From assembly GCA_946999385.1 (NCBI GenBank), contig CAMQCZ010000031.1:1-15795 (forward strand): a stretch of 15,795 nucleotides of DNA. The letters run 5' to 3'. Each line of letters begins with the position of its first letter. The stretch's first letter is position 1. The position numbers were made by a program, and so were the translations under genes. This stretch comes from an uncultured Lachnoanaerobaculum sp. (GTDB taxonomy: Bacteria; Bacillota; Clostridia; Lachnospirales; Lachnospiraceae). Shown one piece after another: positions 6,168-15,091 of this stretch. The notes under the pieces are model-generated. The model was not told the DNA's origin and did no database searches. It saw only the letters and a program-made list of their open reading frames with translations.

Positions 6168-6236
6168 AAAATAAAAAAATTCAAAAAATTCAAAATAAAA
6201 AAATTCAAAATAAAAAAATTCAAAATAAAAAAATTC
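6168..6236 (+). repeat. A-rich tandem repeat, 15-bp unit
   Basis: The unit AAAATAAAAAAATTC occurs at 6168-6182, is followed by a shortened copy AAAAAATTC (6183-6191), then repeats perfectly three times (6192-6206, 6207-6221, 6222-6236) and breaks off in a degenerate A-rich stretch. It fills the galE-comM gap up to about 20 bases before the comM ribosome binding site. No promoter hexamers stand out inside it. The identical copies suggest recent slippage, so copy number may vary between strains. Confidence 0.85.
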
Positions 6237-6270
6237 AAAATCAAAAATAAAATTAAAAAGGAGTTCCTAA

Positions 6271-7806
6271 GTGTTAGCAAAAACTTATAGTGCAGGTACA
6301 CTCGGTATAGATGCTTTTATAGTTTGTTGTGAAAGTGATGTATCCGGTGGCTTGCCAAATTATATATTTACAGGATATTTAGCTTCTGAAGTAAAAGAAG
6401 CTTGTGATAGAGTAAGAACAGCTATTAAAAATTCCGGAATAGATTTACTCCCTAAAAAAGTAATAGTAAATCTTTCACCGGCAGCTCTAAAGAAATCAGG
6501 TTGTCTTTATGATCTTCCAATAGCAATTTCAATTTTATCTGCATATGACCTTATTAAAAATAAAAATTTAGAAGAATCATTGTTTATAGGAGAATTATCT
6601 TTAAGTGGAGAAATATTACCGGTAAAGGGTGTTATAAGTATAGCTAAAAAAGCTTATATACAAGGTTTTAAAAGGATATTTGTACCTGTAGAAAATGCAA
6701 AGGAGGCGGCTTCTATAGAAAGCATTAAGGTTTATGCAGTGGAAAATTTAAAACAAATATTTAGATTTTTAAATAATTTAGAAAAATTAGATGAATATAT
6801 TTATGAAGAAGAAAATGAAGAAATAAAAAATGTAGTGGATTTTGAAGATATAAAAGGACAGGCTGTAGTAAAAAGAGCCGCTTTAATAGCTATAGCCGGT
6901 AAACATAATATTTTACTTATAGGTCCGGCAGGGACAGGAAAGTCTATGATTTCAAAGGCCTTGCCAAGCATTATGCCAAATTTAACAAAGGATGAGAGTA
7001 TACAAACAACAATGATTTATAATGTATCCGGTAATCTTATGCATGATAAGGGCCTTATTAAAATAAGACCATTTAGAAGTCCGCATCATACAATATCAAG
7101 ACAGGCATTGATTGGAGGAGGATTAAGGGCAATGCCGGGGGAAATTAGTCTTTCACATAATGGAATTTTATTTTTAGATGAGTTTGCAGAATTTAAAAAT
7201 GAAATTATAGAAGTATTAAGACAACCTATGGAGGATAAAAAGGTAAATATTTCAAGAGTAAATGCAAGATACACATATCCATGTGATTTTATTCTTTGTG
7301 CAGCTACAAATCCTTGCAAATGTGGATTTTATCCTGATAGAAATAAATGTCTTTGCACTGAAAGGCAGGTAAAAGCATATTTATCAAAAATTAGTAAGCC
7401 TATTTTAGATAGAATAGATATTTGTGTAGAAACAAGATTAATAAAATATGATGAAATATATAGTAATAAAAAAGAAATAAGCTCTAAGGAATTAAAAGCT
7501 ATAGTGAATGAAGCAAGAAAAATACAAGAAAAAAGATTGAAAAAATATGGTATTTTATATAATTCACAGATGAATAAAGAACAGATAGATAAATTTTGCA
7601 AATTAAGTGATATGGACAATAGCTTATTAAAGGAGCTATATGAAAAAAGGAATATGAGTGCAAGATCTTTAAATAAAATATTAAAATTAGCAAGAACTAT
7701 TGCAGATATAGATAGTAAAGAGAATATAGGTCATCTACATTTATGTGAAGCTTTGGCATATACAGCATTAGAGGATAAGTATTTTGGAGGCTTTAATGGT
7801 AGCTAA
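6271..7806 (+). CDS. comM: ComM/YifB family Mg-chelatase-like AAA+ ATPase
   Basis: 511 residues, usual for the family. The N-terminal Lon-protease-like (ChlI) domain spans about 1-170. The AAA+ module follows: Walker A GPAGTGKS at 218-225, the family signature RPFRSPHHTIS at 266-276, Walker B LFLDE at 300-304, a Cys-rich insertion NPCKCGFYPDRNKCLC at 347-362, and a likely arginine finger in ILDRID (Arg381). The C-terminal Mg-chelatase domain runs to the end. In Vibrio, ComM is a hexameric helicase that promotes branch migration when transformed DNA is integrated; that role fits here because dprA is next, but it is not shown. The start is GTG 6271 with AAGGAG (6258-6263) 7 bases before it. It overlaps dprA by 11 bases. 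No clear promoter is visible upstream. Confidence 0.93.
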   Translation: MLAKTYSAGTLGIDAFIVCCESDVSGGLPNYIFTGYLASEVKEACDRVRTAIKNSGIDLLPKKVIVNLSPAALKKSGCLYDLPIAISILSAYDLIKNKNLEESLFIGELSLSGEILPVKGVISIAKKAYIQGFKRIFVPVENAKEAASIESIKVYAVENLKQIFRFLNNLEKLDEYIYEEENEEIKNVVDFEDIKGQAVVKRAALIAIAGKHNILLIGPAGTGKSMISKALPSIMPNLTKDESIQTTMIYNVSGNLMHDKGLIKIRPFRSPHHTISRQALIGGGLRAMPGEISLSHNGILFLDEFAEFKNEIIEVLRQPMEDKKVNISRVNARYTYPCDFILCAATNPCKCGFYPDRNKCLCTERQVKAYLSKISKPILDRIDICVETRLIKYDEIYSNKKEISSKELKAIVNEARKIQEKRLKKYGILYNSQMNKEQIDKFCKLSDMDNSLLKELYEKRNMSARSLNKILKLARTIADIDSKENIGHLHLCEALAYTALEDKYFGGFNGS

Positions 7807-8917
7807 TAGAGAATATACAGATAAAGAGCTTATATATTTTTTAATAAATATAAAAAATATAGGTAATAGAAGTATTTTAAAAATATATGAAAATATAAAT
7901 CCTATATCAAAAATTTTTTATATGAAAGAAGATGAAATTGCCACTATATCAAAAATAAGCTTAAGACAGGCTTATGAAATAAAATATAATTTAAAAAATA
8001 TCAATATTATTTTAGCTCAGATGTATGAATTAAAAAAAAGAAATATAGAGCTTGTCTATTTTTTTGATAAAAATTATCCGATAAGGCTTAAAAATATAGA
8101 TAATAAACCGGTTTGCTTATATACTATGGGTGATATAAATAAGCTTATGTATAATAATGCAAGTGTTGCTATTGTAGGAGCAAGGTGTACAAGTGAGTAT
8201 GGAAAGGAAATGGCAAGCTATATAAGTAAGGAATTGGCAAAGCTTAATATTGATATAGTGAGTGGAATGGCATATGGTATTGATGCGATAGCACATAAGG
8301 CGGCATTGGAAAATGGAACAAATACATATGCTATTTTAGGCTGTGGTATTAATATTTGTTATCCTAGAGAAAATATAGATATCTATGAAAAAATTATTAA
8401 TAGTAAAAATGGAGCTGTAATATCAGAATTTCCATTAGACACTTCACCACTTAGAGCAAATTTTCCACTGCGTAATAGAATAATATCAGGCTTGGCTGAT
8501 TTAGTTATTATTATTGAAGCAAAGCATAAGTCAGGATCATTAATTACTGCAAATTTTGCACTTGAGCAGGGAAGAGAGGTTTATGCATTACCGGGAAGAA
8601 TTACTGATAGATTAAGTGAGGGGTGTAATAAATTGATTTCTGACGGAGCAGGAATAATAACCTGTATTGATGATATAGTAGAAAGCTTAGGTTTGAAAAG
8701 AAATAAAAAGCTTCCTATTTTGGGAAAAAAATATAATATGCTTGCAAATAATGAAAAAATGGTATATAGTTGCCTCGACTTAAGTCCAAAACACTTAGAG
8801 TATGTAATAGAAAAAACAGGTCTTGATTATTCTCAGGTAATCGGTATAATTTTAGATTTAGAATTAAAAGGCTTTATAAAGCAAGTCTCAGGAAATTATT
8901 ATATAAAGATTTGTTAA
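7796..8917 (+). CDS. dprA: DNA-processing protein DprA (Smf)
   Basis: Binds incoming single-stranded DNA during transformation and loads RecA onto it; widespread also in bacteria not known to be competent. 373 residues. An N-terminal helical SAM/HhH-like region (about 1-70, with IKNIGNRSILKIYENI) precedes the Rossmann-fold DprA core, with VAIVGAR (124-130), SGMAYGIDAIAH (156-167), FPLRNRIISG (223-232), GSLITA (247-252) and GREVYALPG (259-267). A C-terminal winged-helix (DML1-like) domain covers about 310-370. Start: ATG 7796 with GGAGG (7786-7790) 5 bases upstream; an in-frame TTG at 7784 overlaps that site and is rejected. It starts inside the end of comM, which suggests translational coupling, and ends 21 bases before topA. 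Confidence 0.95.
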   Translation: MVANREYTDKELIYFLINIKNIGNRSILKIYENINPISKIFYMKEDEIATISKISLRQAYEIKYNLKNINIILAQMYELKKRNIELVYFFDKNYPIRLKNIDNKPVCLYTMGDINKLMYNNASVAIVGARCTSEYGKEMASYISKELAKLNIDIVSGMAYGIDAIAHKAALENGTNTYAILGCGINICYPRENIDIYEKIINSKNGAVISEFPLDTSPLRANFPLRNRIISGLADLVIIIEAKHKSGSLITANFALEQGREVYALPGRITDRLSEGCNKLISDGAGIITCIDDIVESLGLKRNKKLPILGKKYNMLANNEKMVYSCLDLSPKHLEYVIEKTGLDYSQVIGIILDLELKGFIKQVSGNYYIKIC

Positions 8918-8938
8918 TATAGCAACAAGGAGTAAAGG

Positions 8939-11008
8939 ATGGCAAATAATCTTGTTATAGTCGAGTCCCCGGCTAAGGTAAAAACAATAAAAAAATATTT
9001 AGGTAAAAATTATGAGGTATGTGCAAGCAATGGACATGTTAGAGATTTACCAAAAAGCTGTTTGGGAATAGATATAGAAAATGATTTTGAACCTAAATAT
9101 ATAACTATTAGAGGCAAGGGAGAATTACTTGCAAAATTAAGAAAAGAAGTAAAAAAAGCTGATAAAATTTATTTGGCAACCGACCCGGATAGGGAGGGAG
9201 AGGCGATAAGTTGGCATTTGATAAAGGCTTTAAAATTAGAAGATACAGATAAGAAGATTTATAGAATAACCTTTAATGAAATAACAAAAAAAGCAATACA
9301 AGCTGCAATAAAAAATCCTAAAAAGCTTAATAAAAATTTAGTTGATGCTCAACAGGCAAGAAGAGTTTTGGATAGAATTGTAGGATATTTGATAAGTCCA
9401 CTTTTATGGGAAAAAATAAAAAGAGGACTTTCAGCAGGAAGAGTTCAGTCAGTTGCATTAAAAATAATTTGTGATAGAGAAAAAGAGATTAATGAATTTA
9501 TAGAAGAAGAATATTGGACTTTGGATGCAAGCTTAAAAACTGATAAAAATTCACAAAAAGTGATTGCAAAATTTTATGGAAAAGAAAAAAAGATTGAATT
9601 AAAAAATCAAGAACAGGTAAATTCTATTTTAAATGATTTAAAGGCTGCAAAATATATGGTAGAGGATATAAAAGAATCAAAAAGAATTAAAAAGGCCCCA
9701 TTACCATTTATAACCTCAAGCCTACAACAAGAAGCAAATAAGGTTTTAAATTTTTCACCTCTAAAAACTATGAAACTGGCACAGCAATTATATGAGGGCG
9801 TTGATATAAAAAATATGGGGACTATAGCACTTATAACATATTTGCGTACAGATTCAACAAGAGTAAGTGAAGATGCTATAAATATGGCTAAGGAGTTTAT
9901 AGAAAAAAATTATGGCAATAGATATTTAAAACAAGCTGAAGATATAAAAAATAATAAGAATAAGATTCAAGATGCTCATGAGGCTATAAGACCGACTGAT
10001 ATAAATATAAAGCCTTTTGATATAAAGGACTTGATTTCAAGAGATTTATATAAATTATATAATTTAATTTGGAAGAGATTTGTTGCTTCAAGAATGTCTA
10101 ATGCACTTTTTTCAACAAAAACCATAAAAATAAATGCAAATTCATATATTTTTAATCTTAATACACAGATATTAGAATTTGATGCTTATTTATCTGTATA
10201 TAGTGATGGTGATGATGAAAATGAAAATAAATCATCAAAGTTTTTAGAAAATATAAAAATTAAAGATGAGTTAATATTAGACACTTTAAAGCCTGAAAAA
10301 CATTTTACGAAGCCTCCATCTCATTTCAATGAAGCAAGTCTTGTAAAAATTTTAGAAGAACAGGGAATAGGAAGACCATCCACCTATGCTCCGACTATAA
10401 GTACACTTTTAACAAGGCATTATATAATAAAAGAAAAGAAAACACTTTATGTAACAGAGCTTGGTGAAGCTGTAAATAATTTGTTGCTTGCTTATTTTGA
10501 TAGTATAATAAATAAAGATTTTACAGCTAATATGGAATTATTGCTTGATTCTGTAGGTGAAGGAAATACTAAGTGGAAAACTTTGGTAGAAAATTTTTAT
10601 CCTGATTTAGAAAAAGCAGTAAATAAAGCAAGTAAGGAATTGGAAAAAATTGGTATATCAGATGAAGCCACAGATATTATTTGTGATAAATGTGGTAGAA
10701 ATATGGTTATAAAATATGGACCACATGGTAAATTTTTAGCCTGTCCGGGATTTCCTGAATGTAAAAATGCAAAGCCATATTTGGAGAAAATTGGAATTAG
10801 TTGCCCAAAATGCGGTAAGGACTTAGTTATAAGAAAGACAAAAAAGGGAAGGATTTATTATGGCTGTGAGGATTTAAATAATTGTGATTTTATGTCATGG
10901 TCAAAGCCTAGTAATGAAAAATGTCCAAGATGCGGTTCATATATGCTTGAAAAAGGCAATAAATTGATATGCTCTAATGAAGAGTGTGCTTTTATTAAGC
11001 TTAAATAA
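8939..11008 (+). CDS. topA: DNA topoisomerase I (type IA)
   Basis: Relaxes negatively supercoiled DNA through a single-strand break. 689 residues, typical for Firmicutes. The TOPRIM domain carries Glu9 in VIVESPAKVKTI and the acidic triad DPDREGE (82-88). The catalytic tyrosine is Tyr301 in ITYLRTDSTRVS. Other type IA signatures are LSAGRVQSVAL (164-174) and EEQGIGRPSTYAPTI (473-487). The C-terminus holds three four-cysteine zinc ribbons: Cys582/585/602/608, Cys622/625/643/649 and Cys662/665/678/683. ATG has AAGGAG (8927-8932) 6 bases before it. Last gene of the comM-dprA-topA unit; smf/dprA next to topA is a conserved Firmicute arrangement. A long hairpin terminator follows. Confidence 0.97.
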   Translation: MANNLVIVESPAKVKTIKKYLGKNYEVCASNGHVRDLPKSCLGIDIENDFEPKYITIRGKGELLAKLRKEVKKADKIYLATDPDREGEAISWHLIKALKLEDTDKKIYRITFNEITKKAIQAAIKNPKKLNKNLVDAQQARRVLDRIVGYLISPLLWEKIKRGLSAGRVQSVALKIICDREKEINEFIEEEYWTLDASLKTDKNSQKVIAKFYGKEKKIELKNQEQVNSILNDLKAAKYMVEDIKESKRIKKAPLPFITSSLQQEANKVLNFSPLKTMKLAQQLYEGVDIKNMGTIALITYLRTDSTRVSEDAINMAKEFIEKNYGNRYLKQAEDIKNNKNKIQDAHEAIRPTDINIKPFDIKDLISRDLYKLYNLIWKRFVASRMSNALFSTKTIKINANSYIFNLNTQILEFDAYLSVYSDGDDENENKSSKFLENIKIKDELILDTLKPEKHFTKPPSHFNEASLVKILEEQGIGRPSTYAPTISTLLTRHYIIKEKKTLYVTELGEAVNNLLLAYFDSIINKDFTANMELLLDSVGEGNTKWKTLVENFYPDLEKAVNKASKELEKIGISDEATDIICDKCGRNMVIKYGPHGKFLACPGFPECKNAKPYLEKIGISCPKCGKDLVIRKTKKGRIYYGCEDLNNCDFMSWSKPSNEKCPRCGSYMLEKGNKLICSNEECAFIKLK

Positions 11009-11017
11009 TATATTTAG

Positions 11018-11076
11018 AAAGCTTTATATATGTATAAATTTTTTACTTATATGTATATAGAGCTTTTTTATTTTTT
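11018..11076 (+). terminator. Long hairpin terminator after topA
   Basis: Bases 11018-11037 pair with 11047-11066 over 20 consecutive positions, three of them G-U, starting with AAAGCT/AGCTTT. The loop is 9 bases. The 3' side runs into TTT, A, TTTTTT (11067-11076). It begins 9 bases after the topA stop and should end the comM-dprA-topA transcript. Confidence 0.9.
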
Positions 11077-11312
11077 AAAATAGAGCTGTAGTAAAAATGA
11101 ATAAAAAGAAGCTATGATAAGTAAAATAAAGAGTTTTTTGTATACATAAATTTGTAAATCATAGTGAAATACTAGGAAATTTAAAAAAATAAAATATACA
11201 AAATAACCACATAAAAAAAAGTAAAAAAATAGATACTGTAAAATGTATTGAAAAAAAAACAGTAAAAGCCAGGTTTGCACCTCAAAATATACATAATTAA
11301 GCCTGTAAATAT
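11077..11312. other. A-rich intergenic stretch with no convincing gene
   Basis: The topA terminator and the nifJ promoter are separated by about 235 bases of strongly A-rich plus strand with several A7-A9 runs. The minus strand has an open frame (11280-11068, GTG start, 70 codons), almost all Phe, Leu, Tyr, Ile and Lys, with no ribosome binding site. That composition is what translating the T-rich complement would give anyway. I see no RNA structure or repeat of note here. A genuine small membrane protein cannot be excluded. Confidence 0.5.
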
Positions 11313-11341
11313 TTGCTTTTAAACTTTAAATTATTTATAAT
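11313..11341 (+). promoter_or_regulatory. nifJ promoter
   Basis: TTGCTT (11313-11318), a 17-bp spacer and a perfect TATAAT (11336-11341). Initiation near 11348 would give a leader of about 64 bases. The leader contains a perfect 7-bp inverted repeat, ACTAAAT/ATTTAGT (11372-11378 with 11382-11388, 3-base loop), just ahead of the ribosome binding site AGGAGG (11398-11403). No Rex-type operator is evident. Confidence 0.8.
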
Positions 11342-11411
11342 CTAAGTATATGATATTAAATAATTACTCTAACTAAATTTTATTTAGTATTATCCGTAGG
11401 AGGAAAATAAG

Positions 11412-14400
11412 ATGGCAAATAGAAAAATGAAAACAATGGACGGTAATCAAGCAGCAGCTCATGCATCATATGCTTTTACAGATGTAGCTGCTATTTATCC
11501 GATAACTCCATCTTCAGTAATGGCAGAGCATACAGATGCTTGGGCTACAGATGGTAAAAAAAATATATTCGGTCAGACTGTTGCAGTAACAGAGATGCAA
11601 TCAGAGGCAGGTGCGGCAGGTGCTGTTCATGGCTCTTTATCTGCCGGAGCTTTAACAACAACATATACAGCATCACAGGGTCTATTACTTATGATACCTA
11701 ATTTATATAAGATAGCAGGAGAACAGCTTCCTGGTGTATTTAATGTATCGGCACGTGCTATTGCAACACATGCTTTGAGTATTTTTGGTGATCATTCAGA
11801 TATATATGCTTGTCGTCAGACAGGTTGTGCTATGTTATGTAGTTCATCAGTTCAAGAGGTAATGGATTTAACACCGGTTGCACATTTGGCAGCTTTAAAA
11901 GGAAGTATTCCATTTATAAATTTCTTTGATGGATTTAGAACTTCACATGAGATACAAAAAATAGAAGAGTGGGATTATGAACAATTAAAGGATATGGCAG
12001 ATTTTGATATTATTAATAAATTTAGAAATTCTGCATTGAATCCTATGAAGCCTGAATCAAGAGGTTCAGCACAAAATCCGGATGTATTCTTCCAGGCAAG
12101 AGAAGCTTGTAATAAGTTTTATGATAGATTACCTGAGATAGTTGAAGAATATATGAATAAGGTTAATGAGAAGATTGGAACTGATTATAAGCTATTCAAT
12201 TATTATGGTGCAAAGGATGCAGATACTATTATAATAGCTATGGGCTCAGTAAATGAAACTATAGAAGAAACAATAGATTATTTATTGAAAAAGGGTGAAA
12301 AAGTAGGACTTATAAAAGTAAGATTATATAGACCTTTTAAGGCTGAAGCTTTGATAGAAGCTATTCCTGATACAGTAAAGACTATACATGTATTAGATAG
12401 AACAAAAGAGCCCGGAGCTTTAGGCGAACCTTTATATCTTGATGTAGTAGCCGCTTTAAAGGATACTAAATTTCATAATGTACATGTAACATCAGGAAGA
12501 TATGGACTTAGCTCAAAAGATACAACACCTGCTCAGATAGTTGCAGTATATAATAATAAAGATAAAAATAGATTTACTATAGGTATAGTTGATGATGTTA
12601 CACATTTATCACTTGATTGCTCAATGCCTGTAGTTACAGCACCTGAAAGTACAATAAATTGTAAATTTTGGGGTCTTGGTGCAGATGGAACAGTAGGTGC
12701 AAATAAAAACTCTATTAAAATAATAGGTGATAATACAGATATGTATGCTCAAGCTTATTTTGATTATGATTCAAAAAAATCAGGTGGTATAACAATGTCT
12801 CACCTTAGATTTGGTAAAAATCCAATCAAATCAACATATTTGATAAAAAGAGCTAACTTTGTTGCTTGTCATAATCCTGCATATATACGTAAATATAATA
12901 TGGTTCAGGAATTGGCTGATGGAGGTACTTTCCTTCTCAACTGTCCTTGGAGTCAGGATGAGCTTGATAAGCATTTACCGGGACAAGTAAAAAAATATAT
13001 ATATGATCATAAAATTAATTTTTATATTATTGATGGTGTTAAGATAGGTATTGAAACAGGAATGGGTGCTACACGTATTAATACAATCCTACAGTCAGCA
13101 TTCTTTAAGCTTGCAAATATTATCCCACAGGAGCATGCTATAGAGCTTATGAAAAAAGCTGCACAAAAGACATATGGTCGTAAGGGTGAAGATGTAGTTA
13201 AAAGAAACTGGGCAGCTATTGATGAGGGAGCAAAGCAGGTTGTTAAGGTAGATGTTCCAAATTCATGGGCAGATTGTGTAGATGAAGGCTTAAGCTATGC
13301 AAAAGCTAGTGAAGGTAGAAAAGATATAGTAGACTTTGTAAATAATGTACAGATTTCAGTTAATGCACAAGAAGGAAATAATCTTCCTGTTTCAGCATTT
13401 TTAGATTATGTAAACGGTTCAACTCCAAATGGTTCAGCAGCCTATGAAAAGAGAGGAGTAGCTGTAAATGTACCTGTATGGAACACTGATAATTGTATAC
13501 AATGCGGCTTCTGTTCTTATGTTTGTCCTCATGCCGTTATTAGAACGATAGCTCTTAGTGAGGATGAAGTTAATAATGCACCTGAGGGTATGCAAATGTT
13601 ACCTATGAATGGTATGCCTGCTTATAAATTTGCTATTTCAGTTTCTGCTATGGATTGTACAGGTTGTGGTTCTTGTGCTAATGTATGTCCTGGTAAAAAG
13701 GGAGAAAAAGCTTTAAATATGCAGAGCTTGGAAGAAAATGCTTATAGACAAAAATATTTTGATTATGCAGTTTCTCTACCTGAGAAAAAGGATGTTATAA
13801 CTAAGTTTAAGGAATCTACAGTAAAGGGTTCACAATTCAAAAAACCTTTGCTTGAGTTTTCAGGTGCTTGTGCAGGTTGTGGTGAAACACCTTATGCAAA
13901 ATTGGCTACACAATTATTTGGTGATAGAATGTATATTTCAAATGCTACAGGCTGTTCTTCTATTTGGGGTAACTCTTCACCTTCAACTCCTTATACTGTA
14001 GATCAAAGAGGAAGAGGTCCGGCTTGGTCAAACTCTTTATTTGAAGACAATGCCGAATTTGGATATGGTATGCATTTGGCAAATTTAGCTATAAGAAATG
14101 GCTTGAAGGAAAAAGTGGAAGCCTTACTTAATGATACAACAAATGATGAAATTAAAGAGGCGGCGAATCAGTATTTAGAAACATTTAGTGTTGGAGCAAC
14201 AAATGGTTTGGCAACTGATAAATTAGTTGATTTATTAGAGAAAGATTCATCTGATTTAGCCAAGGATATATTAAAAGATAAAAATTTCTTATCAAAGAAA
14301 AGCCAATGGATATTTGGTGGAGATGGTTGGGCATATGATATAGGCTTTGGTGGTCTTGATCATGTGATTGCAAGTGGCAAAGATGTAAATATATTAGTAT

Positions 14401-14951
14401 TTGATACTGAGGTTTATTCAAATACAGGTGGTCAATCTTCAAAGTCAACTAAAGTTGGTGCAGTTGCTCAATTTGCTGCCGGCGGTAAAGATGTAAAGAA
14501 GAAGGATCTTGCAAGTATTGCTATGAGTTATGGTTATGTATATGTAGCTCAAGTTTCTATGGGTGCTGATTATAATCAAACAGTTAAAGCATTTACAGAG
14601 GCTGAGGCGTATCCGGGTCCATCAATTATTATAGCTTATGCACCATGTATAGCTCATGGTATTAAAAAGGGTATGGGCAAGTCTATGACTGAAGAAAAAT
14701 TAGCAGTGGAGGCAGGATATTGGCATAACTTTAGATATAATCCACTTGCAGCTAAAAAATTCAGCCTTGATTCAAAAGCACCTACAGGAGATTACCAAGA
14801 ATTTCTTAAAGGTGAGGTTAGATATACATCACTTAGTCTCAAGAATCCTGAAAGGGCAGAAAAATTATTTGAAAAGAATGAAGAAAATGCTAAGCAAAGA
14901 TATAGTTATTTACAAAAACTTGTAACATTATATTCAGATGATAATAATTAA
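11412..14951 (+). CDS. nifJ: Pyruvate:ferredoxin (flavodoxin) oxidoreductase, single chain
   Basis: Oxidatively decarboxylates pyruvate with CoA to acetyl-CoA, CO2 and reduced ferredoxin; cytoplasmic, central to anaerobic fermentation. 1179 residues, full length for the fused form. The N-terminal domain has YPITPSS (Thr32), EMQSEAGAAG (Glu65) and Arg115, positions matching pyruvate-site residues I recall from the Desulfovibrio africanus enzyme. Two ferredoxin-type 4Fe-4S motifs follow: Cys695/698/701 with Cys705, and Cys749/752/755 with Cys759. The C-terminal domain binds the proximal cluster (Cys820, Cys823) and thiamine diphosphate (GDGWAYDIG from about 970, then SNTGGQ). ATG has AGGAGG 8 bases before it. 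It has its own promoter and no co-directional neighbour downstream. More GC and C-ending codons than the flanking genes would fit high expression. Confidence 0.98.
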   Translation: MANRKMKTMDGNQAAAHASYAFTDVAAIYPITPSSVMAEHTDAWATDGKKNIFGQTVAVTEMQSEAGAAGAVHGSLSAGALTTTYTASQGLLLMIPNLYKIAGEQLPGVFNVSARAIATHALSIFGDHSDIYACRQTGCAMLCSSSVQEVMDLTPVAHLAALKGSIPFINFFDGFRTSHEIQKIEEWDYEQLKDMADFDIINKFRNSALNPMKPESRGSAQNPDVFFQAREACNKFYDRLPEIVEEYMNKVNEKIGTDYKLFNYYGAKDADTIIIAMGSVNETIEETIDYLLKKGEKVGLIKVRLYRPFKAEALIEAIPDTVKTIHVLDRTKEPGALGEPLYLDVVAALKDTKFHNVHVTSGRYGLSSKDTTPAQIVAVYNNKDKNRFTIGIVDDVTHLSLDCSMPVVTAPESTINCKFWGLGADGTVGANKNSIKIIGDNTDMYAQAYFDYDSKKSGGITMSHLRFGKNPIKSTYLIKRANFVACHNPAYIRKYNMVQELADGGTFLLNCPWSQDELDKHLPGQVKKYIYDHKINFYIIDGVKIGIETGMGATRINTILQSAFFKLANIIPQEHAIELMKKAAQKTYGRKGEDVVKRNWAAIDEGAKQVVKVDVPNSWADCVDEGLSYAKASEGRKDIVDFVNNVQISVNAQEGNNLPVSAFLDYVNGSTPNGSAAYEKRGVAVNVPVWNTDNCIQCGFCSYVCPHAVIRTIALSEDEVNNAPEGMQMLPMNGMPAYKFAISVSAMDCTGCGSCANVCPGKKGEKALNMQSLEENAYRQKYFDYAVSLPEKKDVITKFKESTVKGSQFKKPLLEFSGACAGCGETPYAKLATQLFGDRMYISNATGCSSIWGNSSPSTPYTVDQRGRGPAWSNSLFEDNAEFGYGMHLANLAIRNGLKEKVEALLNDTTNDEIKEAANQYLETFSVGATNGLATDKLVDLLEKDSSDLAKDILKDKNFLSKKSQWIFGGDGWAYDIGFGGLDHVIASGKDVNILVFDTEVYSNTGGQSSKSTKVGAVAQFAAGGKDVKKKDLASIAMSYGYVYVAQVSMGADYNQTVKAFTEAEAYPGPSIIIAYAPCIAHGIKKGMGKSMTEEKLAVEAGYWHNFRYNPLAAKKFSLDSKAPTGDYQEFLKGEVRYTSLSLKNPERAEKLFEKNEENAKQRYSYLQKLVTLYSDDNN

Positions 14952-15034
14952 TTGTTTAAAACACTTGTAAGAAATCTCCTAAGCTTTAGCTTTGCCGGAT
15001 GATTTAGCATAGTGTGTAGTTCATAGTAAGAGAT

Positions 15035-15090
15035 AATATAATAAAAAAGATGAATCTATTTTGAATAGATTCATCTTTTATTATATAATT
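15035..15090. terminator. Bidirectional terminator between nifJ and the surface-protein gene
   Basis: AAAAGATGAATCTATT (15045-15060) pairs perfectly with AATAGATTCATCTTTT (15064-15079) around a TTG loop. The helix extends outward through an AT-rich TATAATA/TATTATA part after a 2-base bulge. Poly-T follows on the plus strand (TTTTATTATATAATTTTT) and poly-T also follows on the minus strand, so it can stop nifJ and the convergent minus-strand gene. Confidence 0.88.
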
Positions 15091-15091
15091 T

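Noticed and set aside
6168..6236. A-rich repeat considered as CRISPR or plasmid-type iteron origin
   Set aside because: No spacers, unit only 15 bp of A/T, and no replication initiator gene nearby.
7086..7693. Several minus-strand open frames inside comM
   Set aside because: Antisense shadows of the AAA+ module; composition follows from the coding strand.
11342..11411. Rex-type redox operator upstream of nifJ
   Set aside because: The palindrome present (ACTAAAT/ATTTAGT) does not resemble the TTGTTAA-spacer-TTAACAA consensus.
14185..14448. Minus-strand open frame of 87 codons
   Set aside because: Antisense to the thiamine diphosphate domain of nifJ; His/Leu/Gln-rich product typical of shadow frames.
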